From assembly GCA_946965045.2 (NCBI GenBank), contig OX337232.1, forward strand, positions 1,178,001-1,242,000: DNA of 64,000 nt. Reading direction: 5' to 3'. This document shows, piece by piece, positions 9,535-18,412 of this stretch. The notes beneath the pieces were generated by a model that was not told the DNA's origin, did not search any database, and saw nothing but the letters and a program-made list of their open reading frames with translations. The translations under genes and the position numbers were made by a program. The stretch comes from Epithemia pelagica. Lineage: Eukaryota > Bacillariophyta > Bacillariophyceae > Surirellales > Surirellaceae. Position 1 is the first letter of the stretch; every line of letters begins with the position of its first letter.

Positions 9535-10314
9535 TTAAGCTTCGGTCTCCGAATCCTCACCCTCTTCCGAATGATCAGAGTCGCTTCCAGGCTCAGATGG
9601 GGCAGCACAAGCAACAGAAGAAGGGGAATCACCTTCAGCCAGGTGGTTCTCGACCTCGGCACGCAAAGGGTAGATAGTTGCACGATGGTCCTCGATGGTA
9701 TGGACCTCGTGGATGTAGGCAACGTAGTTATCTAGGCGTACAACGTTAGGAGGCAGAGGGCAAGTCGTCGCGTTCACGACGTGGATGGTATTGTAGTATC
9801 CAGTTGGGCGCTCGAAGGTTAGGAAGCGGAGGTGGACAGTACGGATGGGGTTGCCCGAGAGGGCGGCAAAGATGAGGCGACGCCTCGGAGAACGATGAAG
9901 TTGTTCGTTCAGACGGTCAATGTCTTCTTGGTCGACGATGTGGGTCACCGATTGGAACTGGCGTTCGATCTGGGTCTCCCCACGGATGATCTCGGGGTCG
10001 AAGGTCGAACAAGTTGGTTGGCGGAAGTACTTGATATGATCAGCAATCAACCGGGTGGTACGACGGGATCGAGAAGGGACGAGCCGACGAGGCGGACTCG
10101 GGGGCCGAAGCAACGGCGCAGGGATTGGAGCGTGAGGCTGGGTTGGAGTCTCGAATGGGTTGCTGTTGGAACTGTCGACGGAGATGTTGACCGATGTGCT
10201 GGCTGCCTTCGGCGTCGGCACCAGTTCCTGCTGCACCAGGGTATCGGGCTGCCCGGGATGCAGGTTGGCTCGATAGATCTGTCGTACAGGAGTGATAATC
10301 TCGTTAGTATCCAT
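9535..10314 (-). CDS. Extra ORF upstream of gag in the inner retrotransposon, 259 aa, function unknown
   Basis: Seen: ATG at 10314 lies only 37 nt inside the 5' LTR. The frame is open for 259 codons and ends at 9535, about 320 nt before gag-pol. The N-terminal 100 residues are Pro/Ser/Thr-rich with a basic patch (RRLVPSRSRRTTR). The middle (residues about 105-215) looks folded, with RRRLIFAALSGNP and VRLDNYVAYIHEVH. The tail is strongly acidic (EEGEDSETEA). I recognise no envelope, protease or nucleic-acid-binding motif. Known: typical copia elements have no separate ORF here. Inferred: as the first ORF on the genomic RNA it should be efficiently translated; it could be an accessory or structural protein, or a captured host gene. 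Its long open frame beside an intact gag-pol argues that it is kept by selection. Confidence 0.7.
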   Translation of the reverse strand: MDTNEIITPVRQIYRANLHPGQPDTLVQQELVPTPKAASTSVNISVDSSNSNPFETPTQPHAPIPAPLLRPPSPPRRLVPSRSRRTTRLIADHIKYFRQPTCSTFDPEIIRGETQIERQFQSVTHIVDQEDIDRLNEQLHRSPRRRLIFAALSGNPIRTVHLRFLTFERPTGYYNTIHVVNATTCPLPPNVVRLDNYVAYIHEVHTIEDHRATIYPLRAEVENHLAEGDSPSSVACAAPSEPGSDSDHSEEGEDSETEA

Positions 10315-10339
10315 GAAACCACAAGGAAATAAGCTTTGA

Positions 10340-10350
10340 GACTGTTAATC
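10340..10350 (-). other. Probable primer-binding site of the inner element (half-tRNA-Asn type)
   Basis: Directly inside the 5' LTR the plus strand (primer sense) reads GACTGTTAATC, ending at the LTR boundary. This is the anticodon arm found in many tRNA-Asn(GTT) genes: half-stem, CTGTTAA loop with GTT anticodon, half-stem. It implies priming by a 5' tRNA fragment cut in the anticodon stem, as known for Drosophila copia with initiator tRNA-Met. The tRNA identity is from memory of tRNA-Asn sequences and was not checked against this genome. Confidence 0.55.
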
Positions 10351-11133
10351 TGTTACAATTCTTTCTGAATCGTAGGGACATTGATGCTCGGTAGAGCAGA
10401 CAATCAGGTAGGTCACCAACCGATACAAGCTTCTCAGGGTCAGAGAAGCAAGCAAGTCGAAGTCTATCAGAAGGATAGTCGGGACACAAAAGAGGATGTG
10501 ATAAATGGTGATATTGTTAGATTGTGTGTTGATTACTACGATAGGTCTACGTGAAATGTTCGGTCCTGCCAAGGGTCATGTGTCATAGGTTCTTGGCGGC
10601 AACAGGTTTGGAATAGTTGGAGTTGATTCATGTGATGTATATGACATGTATATGTGGGCGGATAACATATACAGGGTCAACAGCTCTTGCTTTGGGTTGG
10701 CATAGTTGTTTTCATGGCGCGCAGCTTGTTGACAATTTGGAGATTGTGGGAATGGAAATATGGTCTCGCGTGATCGTGTGTCGTGCTTGGGATACTTAGA
10801 CCGTTGGATCGGATAGATGCCGATAGCGCTCGGATGTCGCTTGGGCGCGCTCGATGATTTCGGGCGCGTACGCTTAGGGCGTTAGTATAATGTCCGAGCA
10901 ACGGCCAAATTTATGTCCGTTGTAATACCGCACGACCCAGTTTAGTCTTGAGAGTGAGTTCGTCAATCTATTCTCACTTTTCATGATTTGCGAAGAAATA
11001 TAGGTCGATATAGCGCGAAGCTAGGAAACATAGCTCGAAGCTAGAGGGCATGATGCGATAGCACGAGGCTATGTGACATGGGGAATCGATGAGATGTAGA
11101 ATCTAACCACCATAGACGGTGAGAATTCTAACA
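10351..11133 (-). repeat. 5' LTR of the inner element
   Basis: 783 bp and matches 2750-3532. It should contain the element's promoter for minus-strand transcription; I could not place a TATA box with confidence. Confidence 0.94.
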
Positions 11134-11138
11134 GCGCC
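11134..11138. repeat. Target-site duplication of the inner retrotransposon, right copy (GCGCC)
   Basis: Matches 2745-2749; see that entry. Confidence 0.9.
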
Positions 11139-13552
11139 GTCATGCTCACGATGCCTGGGAGAGCAATAGCTAGTTCCCCCAATGGATTTAGGTCGTCGCC
11201 GAGTTCTGCCATGTATTCTTGATATCGTGTTGTCGGTCTTGGCTCCCTTTGTGACCGTCGGAGACCAGCTCCCTCATGCACGGGGATATTTGGTACGGCA
11301 TCTCCCTCATCGTCTCTTGTCGATGTAGCCTGATCTTGGTCTACTATCTCCTCGTTATTGTCTACCTCCCTCATGGGTGCGTCTAGATTGATAGGAGTAG
11401 CTTTTGCTCGTTTGGGTCGTGCTGTTCCGCTCGTCCGTTTGCTGAATCCCGCGCGCTGTTGCCAATAAGAGATTGGTTGGGCTTCTCCAAAACTACGACG
11501 GATAGTCTCAAAGTTGTCGTCATAGTGCACATGGAACTGTGGTGACGATAGGCCCGATGAAAGGGACAAAATAAGCCCAACCGTCCTTGCATGTTGCGCC
11601 GAGTAACCCAGGAAGATACCAACCCGCGATCGTTCGGACCATTTCGGTAGGCCCTTTCCAGCTTGAAGTTCGTTATCCAGCACATAACTTGGGCATCCGA
11701 AGGTATGTGCATTTCGGATGTTAAATCGCACAGGGGAACCGGAGAAGAGTTCAATCGGTGTCTTGTCTTTATGTTTCTTCAACGGAGCTTCGTTAAACAT
11801 GTCTGATGCATACCGAACGGCATACGGCCATAGGTTCGTTGTGATTGCTGTGGGCCATCGTCGGTGTGCATGCAATAGCATAGTTCTTGCCGAGTCTTGT
11901 AGATCGCGTATCCGACGTTCGGCCATGCCACTCTGGAAATGAGCGTTGACGCCACTGAAAGTCAGTCGCTGGCCTTTGCTCGCGACTGCTTTTCTAAACT
12001 CGTTGTCTGCGAAAATCCCATTGTCGGCATGATAATGCTGGATAGCTACCCCATGGGTTTCTGCCCATGACTCGAATCTCTCCTTAGCTTCAATAGTATC
12101 AGTAGCTGAGGTAGACCGCTGTAGATGTACATAGCCGATTCCCGAGAAGTGATCCACGAAAACAGTTGCAACGCGATATCGTTCTCGCGTCGGAGTACCG
12201 CGCATGTGTGCGATATAGCCAGGCGTATTCGAGATGAGCTGGTCCACTGACACGCATTGACCGGGGCGCGTCATTATATCTAAAGTTCCTCGCGATCCCT
12301 TGACTCGCCATGGTTTCTTCGTCGCTTTGCCGTACAGACATGCGGTGCATGCTGGAACTGCACATGATCCCAGTCGCCTTGGTAATGCTCCTTGGCGTGC
12401 CATGGTTTGGATCTTTGCCATTGATAAATGTCCGAGTCGATGGTGAATGCGAAGGAGTTCAGCTGTTGGACTTTCATGCGGCACTTCTTCTTCGTTTGGT
12501 ATCACATGCACCACTTTTTCCGTATCGAATAAAAAATCTGTCGTCAATGGCGTGTCTCGATGTGGAAAGTATTGCTCGTTGTGTTCGTCATCCATGTCCG
12601 TTCGGTCCTCGAGACTCGCTTCGTCGTCACTTGTTCTTGGTACGTTGTCTTCCTGTGTGGCGTCGTCATCGTCTTCGATCACATTTGTCTCACTAACAAT
12701 CGGTGGATTGTTGTCATCTTCACAGATTTTACAACAAAAGCTTTGGTAGTGGGTCATTCCGGTGGCCGTGGAGAACTCTCCCACATTGGTGCCTCGCCGA
12801 TTCAACGGAATCGTTCGTTTGCTCGTTCCTTGGTTCCATTCCAGGGTAATTGTGTCGTCAGTGGTGATACATCGGGTGCCATGCGGCTTCGGTCGGTGAT
12901 CTCGTGCCACTTGTGCCCAGTGTTGCGGGGAAAGGAGTCGATGTGACGTGGATGGAATATAGAATGACCCGGGGAGCACAATGCGGTATACTTGCCCATC
13001 GTCGTCTTCAATGTCCCATTTGATCGTCGTGGAGTACACCTCGGTTTTGTATAATCCAGCAATTCCCTTTATTTTGCGTTGAATTGGTGTTGGAGATGTC
13101 AGGCAATCGGTGATATCGTGGGTGATTGATGCTGTGGCACAGTTGTCGATGAAGAGAGGTTTGCTGTCCGAGTCAAATCGGACCGAATGCGCCTTGACCA
13201 ATTTGCTTGCCACCGGAGCTGCAAGTATCGTGGTCATGCACAGTCCTTTCATGAGGCTCGAGTTCCACTGTTTTCGTCGTCTCCTGGTTGCTGGCGATCT
13301 TGGCCTTGGTCTATATCTGGGTGGTGGAATGGCTGCATCAAGTATTGCCAGGCTGTTGGCCATCATGGTCGCTATCGTGGTCCATAAATAGTCGATCCAT
13401 CTTGCATTCGTGGCTGGAGCAGTAGTAGTTGGAGCTTCATCATCATAACCTACTAGGACATACAAGTAAAGAGTTGTAGTCGCTAGTAAGATATAGATGA
13501 GCTGTTCGAAAGTCTTGGTGAACAGCCCGAGGAGTGACCTCGGGTCTGGTTG
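11134..13552 (-). pseudogene. Outer element pol, 5' half: protease and integrase
   Basis: Seen: the frame follows the gag UGA (13555-13553) with no further stop. A hydrophobic stretch (LIYILLATTTLYLYVLVGY) comes first, then a protease-like FIDNCATASIT with D-N-C in the place of D-S/T-G. Next come the HHCC pre-integrase finger (HHRLGHLSMAK ... CAVPACTACLYGK) and the DDE integrase (VSVDQL, YHADNG, MAERRIRDLQ). After GIVSMTA the frame runs into the inner element's LTR. Known: integrase inserts the cDNA into the host genome. Odd: expression from gag would need UGA readthrough. The 3' continuation is at 2744-1120, in frame once the inner element is ignored. Confidence 0.88.
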
Positions 13553-13555
13553 TCA
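13547..13555 (-). promoter_or_regulatory. Candidate gag-pol stop-codon readthrough site (UGA CAA CCA)
   Basis: gag ends GAA GAA TGA and the same frame continues CAA CCA GAC CCG with no second stop until the inner insertion. The six bases after the stop, CAACCA, fit the CARYYA consensus of tobamovirus-type readthrough contexts. The alternative is an ordinary nonsense mutation in a formerly single gag-pol frame. Confidence 0.5.
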
Positions 13556-14812
13556 TTCTTCATCCGAGGACTCTTCTTGGGCAGGGAGATCAGCCAAGGC
13601 ATTTGCCAAACGGAGTGCCGGGGTTGTTCCTTCTTTTCCCGTATCCGGGTGCGCTGCGTCATATGCTTTCTTCTTGTCTCCAGTCAATCCGCGTCCGTTG
13701 CAAGTGGCTGAGGTATGGTTCTTGTTGAGAGACCATTTCTCGTGCCACTTGCACCAATAGTAGGTCTTGCCGTTCACTTCTTTCACTTCTGAACCTCCCT
13801 CAGGCGGACCAGTGGTTTGCCAAGCTTCTTTGAGTCCCTCTTTGTCCTTAGTCTGTTTAGCCTTGCCGGTCTTGTTGTTGCTACCAGTGCTACCTTCATT
13901 GCTTTGTGAAGAACGTCCCTTCGCCATGCGTTTCACCTGGGCCTCAAGGGCAATAATCTTCTGGTCGCGCTCCGATAGGGACTGCCATTTCTTGGCTTCC
14001 ACTAGTGCCTGGTACTTAAGCCGTGCCCAATCCATGAGTTGCGTGGGAGTTAGGTTCGGCGAATCTCCTTCTTCGTATGCGTTCTTGCGACGCCTGATCA
14101 TTTCCAGAAAGTTCTCGTCGTTCACCGTTTCATATGCCTTGAATAGGTTCGGGAGGAGGTCGAGGGTCCGTTCCCCACGTGCACTTAGGCCCTGCAATGT
14201 TTCTTTCACGTACGAGTTGAACTTGATAATGTCTCCGTTGAAGTCTGCGATATGGATGTGAAGGTCCGACAGACGCTGGCGTAGCACCATTACGGTCGCT
14301 TCGGTATCCACATAAGCCAAGGAAATGATGACCTTGAGGAGCAACGGCCCGACACCCTTGTTATCCACTATGAATTCGTCGCGTCGGAGATTGACTTGTG
14401 CCCTCGCTTCTTCGTTTAACGATGCCATGAGACACATGTAGGACATGTAGGAGTTCTGCGTGATGCGATTCTGTCCGAGGAAGCTGTCCACGTAGTCGCG
14501 CACTTGTCGAAGGGAAACTCGTCCGTAGGCTTGAGTAAGGAGATGAGTAGGAGCAGCTGGAGGAGCTGGTCCTGCTGCAGGAGGGACCACGATATGTTCC
14601 GGAATGGAGAATGTGCTAGTCCAAGATTGCTCGACGATGCGATCTTGAAACGAATCGAGGAAAAGCTTGAGTCCCTCCGCATGGAGATCGTAGAGATCTC
14701 CGCCCTCAAAAAGTCCTGTCGTCGCTTGCTTGTATAACTTCGAGCCTGCCGCGGTCGTAAAGTTGATTACGTTGTTCGCGTTGGCGTTGGCGGGAGAGAT
14801 TGCAAAAGCCAT
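13553..14812 (-). CDS. Outer element gag, 419 aa
   Basis: Seen: ATG at 14812, 42 nt inside the 5' LTR, to UGA at 13553. The central region (residues about 90-290) is alpha-helical and gag-like, with a UBN2-type look (LQGLSARGERTLDLLPNLFKAYE). It is followed by a basic linker (RMAKGRSSQSN) and a variant zinc knuckle near residue 345-365: C-K-W-H ... N-H-T-S-A-T-C, that is Cx2H ... Hx4C. The tail is acidic (EESSDEE). Known: gag forms the virus-like particle that packages element RNA. It shares its reading frame with pol, separated by one stop codon. Confidence is high because position, length and knuckle all fit. Confidence 0.88.
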   Translation of the reverse strand: MAFAISPANANANNVINFTTAAGSKLYKQATTGLFEGGDLYDLHAEGLKLFLDSFQDRIVEQSWTSTFSIPEHIVVPPAAGPAPPAAPTHLLTQAYGRVSLRQVRDYVDSFLGQNRITQNSYMSYMCLMASLNEEARAQVNLRRDEFIVDNKGVGPLLLKVIISLAYVDTEATVMVLRQRLSDLHIHIADFNGDIIKFNSYVKETLQGLSARGERTLDLLPNLFKAYETVNDENFLEMIRRRKNAYEEGDSPNLTPTQLMDWARLKYQALVEAKKWQSLSERDQKIIALEAQVKRMAKGRSSQSNEGSTGSNNKTGKAKQTKDKEGLKEAWQTTGPPEGGSEVKEVNGKTYYWCKWHEKWSLNKNHTSATCNGRGLTGDKKKAYDAAHPDTGKEGTTPALRLANALADLPAQEESSDEE

Positions 14813-14839
14813 GGTCGACGATCAGAGATGCTGTTTACA

Positions 14840-14853
14840 GCGCAGAGGAAGCG
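14840..14853 (-). other. Possible primer-binding site of the outer element (initiator-tRNA-like)
   Basis: The plus strand next to the 5' LTR reads GCGCAGAGGAAGCG. Eukaryotic initiator tRNA-Met genes carry GCGCAG-N-GGAAGCG across the D-arm, so only one position differs in kind. That would imply priming by a short 5' fragment of initiator tRNA. The cut position differs from that of Drosophila copia, so this is tentative. Confidence 0.4.
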
Positions 14854-15308
14854 TGTTGTTTTTCACTACTGTCGAGTAACGAAAAAGAGCTCTTTTGCAA
14901 AATTGTGTGTTTCTAGATTATCGTGTGCAAGCTATGAATCGCTCCTGCTCATGCGTTGAGCGTTGACTCGTAGATTGGTGCGTTGATCGACCAAATTGGC
15001 GGTCCCAATTGTTTATGGACGACCTTGCTGCCTCTTCTGAGATTCGTGGCTCCCTAAGTGGCGTCCGCTTACTTAGGAGCCAGTACCGTTATTGCTCTGG
15101 CCATGGGAGTCGTTGTTTAGAGCGGCATGAGTGTTACATAGCCGTCGTCCAAAACCCATGTTGAGATGCGTCGTCCGTCTTTGTTGATTTGTGATTTGTG
15201 AGAGGCGGCGGTTCAATGATGCGTTGGGCGTGTTGTGTCATGGGAATTCTGTCTCTGTCCCCATTGTTCCCCACGTGTAGTTATGCCCTTGCGTACAGTA
15301 TTTGAACA
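14854..15308 (-). repeat. 5' LTR of the outer element
   Basis: 455 bp, reads identical by eye to 629-1083, with TGTTGTTT...TTTGAACA ends. Confidence 0.93.
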
Positions 15309-15314
15309 TGACCC
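15309..15314. repeat. Target-site duplication of the outer retrotransposon, right copy (TGACCC)
   Basis: Matches 623-628. Confidence 0.85.
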
Positions 15315-15740
15315 CCCTATTGTCTTCGGCTGGAATGACAGCAATTTTGGGGCAAGGCCGCTGCTTATGGTGCTACTACGGGCGCCCTGCTGCCTCCTAA
15401 TTCCATTCATGGGGGCGTTGCGATTCCTGCCCATGGCGTGATGGCTGATGTGGGCCAAGACATTCAAAACCTCAAGACTTGGATTTTGAATTTCGTCCGC
15501 CTACAGACGAACCCTCCTCCTGCGGTCTTTGGAGTCACGGCAGGGTTGGCCTGTTCGCAGAACCAGTTCGGTTTAATGTGTATTCGTCTTGCGCTGATGA
15601 AAGACCATCCATGGTTTGCGGCTGTCATTGGCCATGGCGCGCCGCTCACTGAACCTTTGGCGAGTCTTTGGCTTCCTCGTGCTCGTGTTGCGAATGGACA
15701 ATGCGATCCGATTCCTGCGGGAACCATATTGATCCTGTAA
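15315..15740 (+). pseudogene. 3' part of the ORF split by the outer retrotransposon
   Basis: Seen: it continues the frame from 628 (PPIVFGWNDSNF), but that frame ends in a stop at about 15441. The protein-like sequence carries on in another frame from the TTTTGGGG run at 15345-15352 (GKAAAYGATTGALLPPN ... to IPAGTILIL, stop at 15740). One added base in that run would restore a single frame of about 190 codons from 492. The peptide is Gly/Ala/Pro-rich (VFGVTAGLACSQNQFG, VIGHGAPLTEPLASLWLP). I recognise no family. Inferred: a gene, or a remnant of an older element, that carries a frameshift as well as the insertion, or a homopolymer sequencing error. Confidence 0.4.
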
Positions 15741-16339
15741 GTTCAAGTCAAAGGGAGGAATATAGTAGACCAAGCCTTCTTAGATGCTTTGGCAAATTCA
15801 ATTAAGCTTGACGAGACACGCTGAATGTCGGAGAGGCGACTTCCCGTCTCAGAGACAAGCTCTACTACAGTTATTCTACAACAGCCTAATGTTAACCTGT
15901 TTATTCCAAAGAACAATATATCTTATGTCATCGTAGCAGGATGTGACTCGTCCTGCTCCATCTAGTAAAGTGTGAGGAGTGGCTAAAACGACGAGAGACT
16001 GCCCTCCGGATACACTGCCGCAAATCTGACTATCACGCAGAAATGCATCCACGCAACAAAAACAGTTCCACGCGCATGAGTAGGTCCCACGAATTCTGAT
16101 TTGGGTGGGATCTGAGGTTTTGATGCGAACCAGGTTCGTCGTACAAGAATCGTGCTTCCTCCAAGGCAACAACGAAATTGTTCCTTGGCTACAAATTTCA
16201 TGGAGAAGTCCAAGCCAAAGGTCGGTCTCTCCGAGTCGCTTGTCTCCAGCACAGCAGTAAGCAGCACGACGCGGGAGCGATTCCCCATCCATTCTTTTTT
16301 GGTTTGTGCTCTTGTTCTCCGGCACGTCACCTTCACCCT
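15741..16339. other. Intergenic, 3' side of the nucleoside transporter gene
   Basis: About 600 bp holding the 3' flank of the transporter (minus strand). A long frame here (minus strand, 15876-16721) overlaps the transporter out of frame and has no family signature. Nothing else is seen. Confidence 0.4.
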
Positions 16340-18412
16340 TCACGACAATGACGACGACGAGGAAAATAGGTTGGTGACGGGAACCGACAAGAAACTTCCA
16401 CTCAACAAACCAAAGGATAAGCAAAAGGTGAGAATTTCGGCCGATCGTTCTTGAATCTCGACATTGTTGTTGTGGGGTGGTAACAATTGAGGTGCCACAA
16501 TAAAGGCCGTCGAGGCGACAAATCCATTCGATACGGCAAAGACGATTTGAATCACCCAGGAATATACATCGCTGGGAACTGTCCATCGATGAGTGTCGTC
16601 GTCGTTGTTGTCGTCGTCGTCCCAATGACTCAAACTGTATTGACTGGTGCAGAGATACAAGAGTGGTACAAAGAGAAATCGAAGCAAGGACCACTGCAAC
16701 AACGTATGGGTCGGTCGCCACTGGTTTCGGGCAAAGAAATCCATGGGAAGGTAGGCGGACAAGATCCGACCCGTCAAATCACCGGCATTAAACACCACAA
16801 AGGCCAGGGGGGTATACAAATCATTGACGAGTCGATGGCCGAGGCGACCCATGGGTGTCAAAGGCGTACGACTCGGTCGACATTGATGAATGCTCACCAA
16901 TCGAGACAACCAAGCCGGAAAGAGCGCCAATGTCACCATGAAAATGATATAAATCGTCAAGGCGGGATATCGAACCAGGTACAAGACATGGGTCGTCTCA
17001 TTGGTAAACTGCACGTCGTCCTCTTCCTGGGTCAATTGCCTTTGAGGGATGAGTGCTCCATTCGGTCCAGTGGAAGAGTCTTGCTCTAACGAGGAAGACG
17101 ATGAGGACATTTGTTGTTGTTGTCTTCTTCGCCAGGTTCCATTGGGGGATCCAGATTCCCGAGTCAAAGGATTTGTCGTGTCGTGAGAGTCCAACGATTC
17201 CTCCTGTCGTCGTCGAAGACGGGCCGTCGTGTTCAATTCCAATCCAGGAGGAGATTGTTCGGGGAATTGCGTCATCATCATTCGAGTGGAATCCTCGCCG
17301 CAGGGTGGTTCTTCGGCATCGGCCACGGTTTCATAGTCTTGTTGTCGTCGTCGCGTCGTACCATCGACATGACAATATCCCACAATACAGGCCGCCAAGA
17401 CGATGGATCCCAACAAAAAATAACACAAGACGGCAGGGTCCATGCGAGAGGTGCATTGCGATAAAGCTCTCGTCGTTGAGGACTCCAAAACAAGGAGACG
17501 AGGACTTGTGCTGCGTACGGTAGGTGTCGCAAAAGGATTGCCATGATCCTCTCCGCTGTCGTCGTCATCCTGACCAAGACACCGCGCCTTCCAAAACACG
17601 TTCGCATCGCCCAGCGCCGCGGCGGCAAAATTGGCCAGGGCCACACCAAGGCCTCCCGCCGATTGTCCAGCCAAAAAGGGTTCGACACCCACAGCCGGAG
17701 CAAAGCCACTCGCCGTGGCCAAAATGCCCGACGTGGCCAAGGCTCCACAGACACCGCACAAGGACAAACTGGAAACGGTCCAGTAATAAAAGAGTCGTTG
17801 GGGCATACTCACCCATGCCACTGCCACCGTTTGACCGACAAACACCAACAAATAAATCGACAAGGGTAAAACGACCAAATAAAAGGAATGACTGGTCGCA
17901 GGAGCAGAGGAAGAAGTGGTCGAGGCTGCGCTGCTGTTCCCTTGTACTGGTGGTGGTGGATGTCGTCGTCGGTCCGACAGCCATTGAACGGCAATCAAAA
18001 GTCCTAGGGTGAGAACGGAACTGCTATTGTATCCAATGGCAAAGGTGGATTCCAAATGTTTTTGATAGTATTCGTCACACAAACGACTTTCAAAATAAGC
18101 CTTGGCTGAAATGTAGGCATTCCAGGGAACCAAAATTCCCACGCCCAGGAGAAAAAAGATGGCTTGGTACAACCACATAATGCTGATACTTGTGTTGTTG
18201 TTGTTGTTGTGTGACGGCGAGGAAGATACCAAAACGCCGGGCCGTTGTGGTTGTCGTTCTGCTGCTGAATTGGAAGATTCGACCTCACCAGAACTCAAGG
18301 GTGCTGAGGGACATTGTCGGGTTGCTTGTTGTGAATGGTGTGAGGGGGATTCTTCTTCTTCTTCGCATTGGCTGTTGTTGGTGGTGGGGATGGAAGAAGA
18401 GGACATGATCAT
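16340..18412 (-). CDS. Equilibrative nucleoside transporter (ENT/SLC29 family), 690 aa
   Basis: Seen: after a Ser-rich cytosolic N-terminus of about 75 residues the first membrane segment carries the ENT hallmark LVPWNAYISAKAYF. About ten further hydrophobic segments follow. A long hydrophilic loop of about 130 residues (about 350-480, Gln/Ser/Arg-rich) separates the two halves. The second half has the conserved AGDLTGRILSAYLP and RFLFVPLLYLC. The C-terminus is FGLLSGSFLSVPVTNLF plus poly-Ser. Known: ENTs move nucleosides and nucleobases across plasma or organelle membranes down their gradient, with 11 transmembrane helices and a large loop between helices 6 and 7. At 690 aa it is longer than the usual 450-500 aa because of the N-terminus and loop. 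Start ATG at 18412; no intron needed. Confidence 0.88.
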   Translation of the reverse strand: MIMSSSSIPTTNNSQCEEEEESPSHHSQQATRQCPSAPLSSGEVESSNSAAERQPQRPGVLVSSSPSHNNNNNTSISIMWLYQAIFFLLGVGILVPWNAYISAKAYFESRLCDEYYQKHLESTFAIGYNSSSVLTLGLLIAVQWLSDRRRHPPPPVQGNSSAASTTSSSAPATSHSFYLVVLPLSIYLLVFVGQTVAVAWVSMPQRLFYYWTVSSLSLCGVCGALATSGILATASGFAPAVGVEPFLAGQSAGGLGVALANFAAAALGDANVFWKARCLGQDDDDSGEDHGNPFATPTVRSTSPRLLVLESSTTRALSQCTSRMDPAVLCYFLLGSIVLAACIVGYCHVDGTTRRRQQDYETVADAEEPPCGEDSTRMMMTQFPEQSPPGLELNTTARLRRRQEESLDSHDTTNPLTRESGSPNGTWRRRQQQQMSSSSSSLEQDSSTGPNGALIPQRQLTQEEDDVQFTNETTHVLYLVRYPALTIYIIFMVTLALFPAWLSRLVSIHQCRPSRTPLTPMGRLGHRLVNDLYTPLAFVVFNAGDLTGRILSAYLPMDFFARNQWRPTHTLLQWSLLRFLFVPLLYLCTSQYSLSHWDDDDNNDDDTHRWTVPSDVYSWVIQIVFAVSNGFVASTAFIVAPQLLPPHNNNVEIQERSAEILTFCLSFGLLSGSFLSVPVTNLFSSSSSLS

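Larger units (their letters stand above)
2750..11133 (-). mobile_element. Inner Ty1/copia-type LTR retrotransposon nested in pol of the outer element
   Basis: Seen: 783-bp direct repeats (2750-3532 and 10351-11133) with TG...CA ends and a GCGCC target duplication; 8384 bp in total. Read on the minus strand: 5' LTR (right), primer-binding site, a 259-codon ORF (10314-9535), a non-coding spacer, a single 1895-codon gag-pol (9214-3527), 3' LTR (left). Integrase precedes reverse transcriptase, so it is copia-type. The LTRs look identical where compared. It is not a copy of the outer element: LTRs, gag and protease motifs all differ. Inferred: the youngest insertion in the window and structurally complete, so it may still be active. 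Confidence 0.94.
629..15308 (-). mobile_element. Outer Ty1/copia-type LTR retrotransposon, split by a second element
   Basis: Seen: 455-bp direct repeats (629-1083 and 14854-15308) that start TG and end CA, flanked by a TGACCC duplication. Read on the minus strand the order is 5' LTR (right), gag (14812-13553), in-frame UGA, protease, HHCC zinc finger and integrase (to 11134), then, after the inner insertion, reverse transcriptase and RNase H (2744-1120), polypurine tract, 3' LTR (left). Integrase before reverse transcriptase is the Ty1/copia order. Removing the inner element and one GCGCC leaves pol in one open frame. Inferred: full-length and possibly competent until recently; the LTRs show no differences by eye, so the insertion is young. 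The likely family is the diatom copia-like (CoDi) group, which I could not confirm. Confidence 0.93.

Noticed and set aside
9832-10332. 166-codon plus-strand frame antisense to the accessory ORF
   Set aside because: The minus-strand ORF is better placed (first ATG after the LTR) and longer; the antisense frame has no motif.
15876-16721. 281-codon minus-strand frame at the 3' end of the transporter gene
   Set aside because: Overlaps the transporter's conserved C-terminal helices in another frame, and no family signature is visible.
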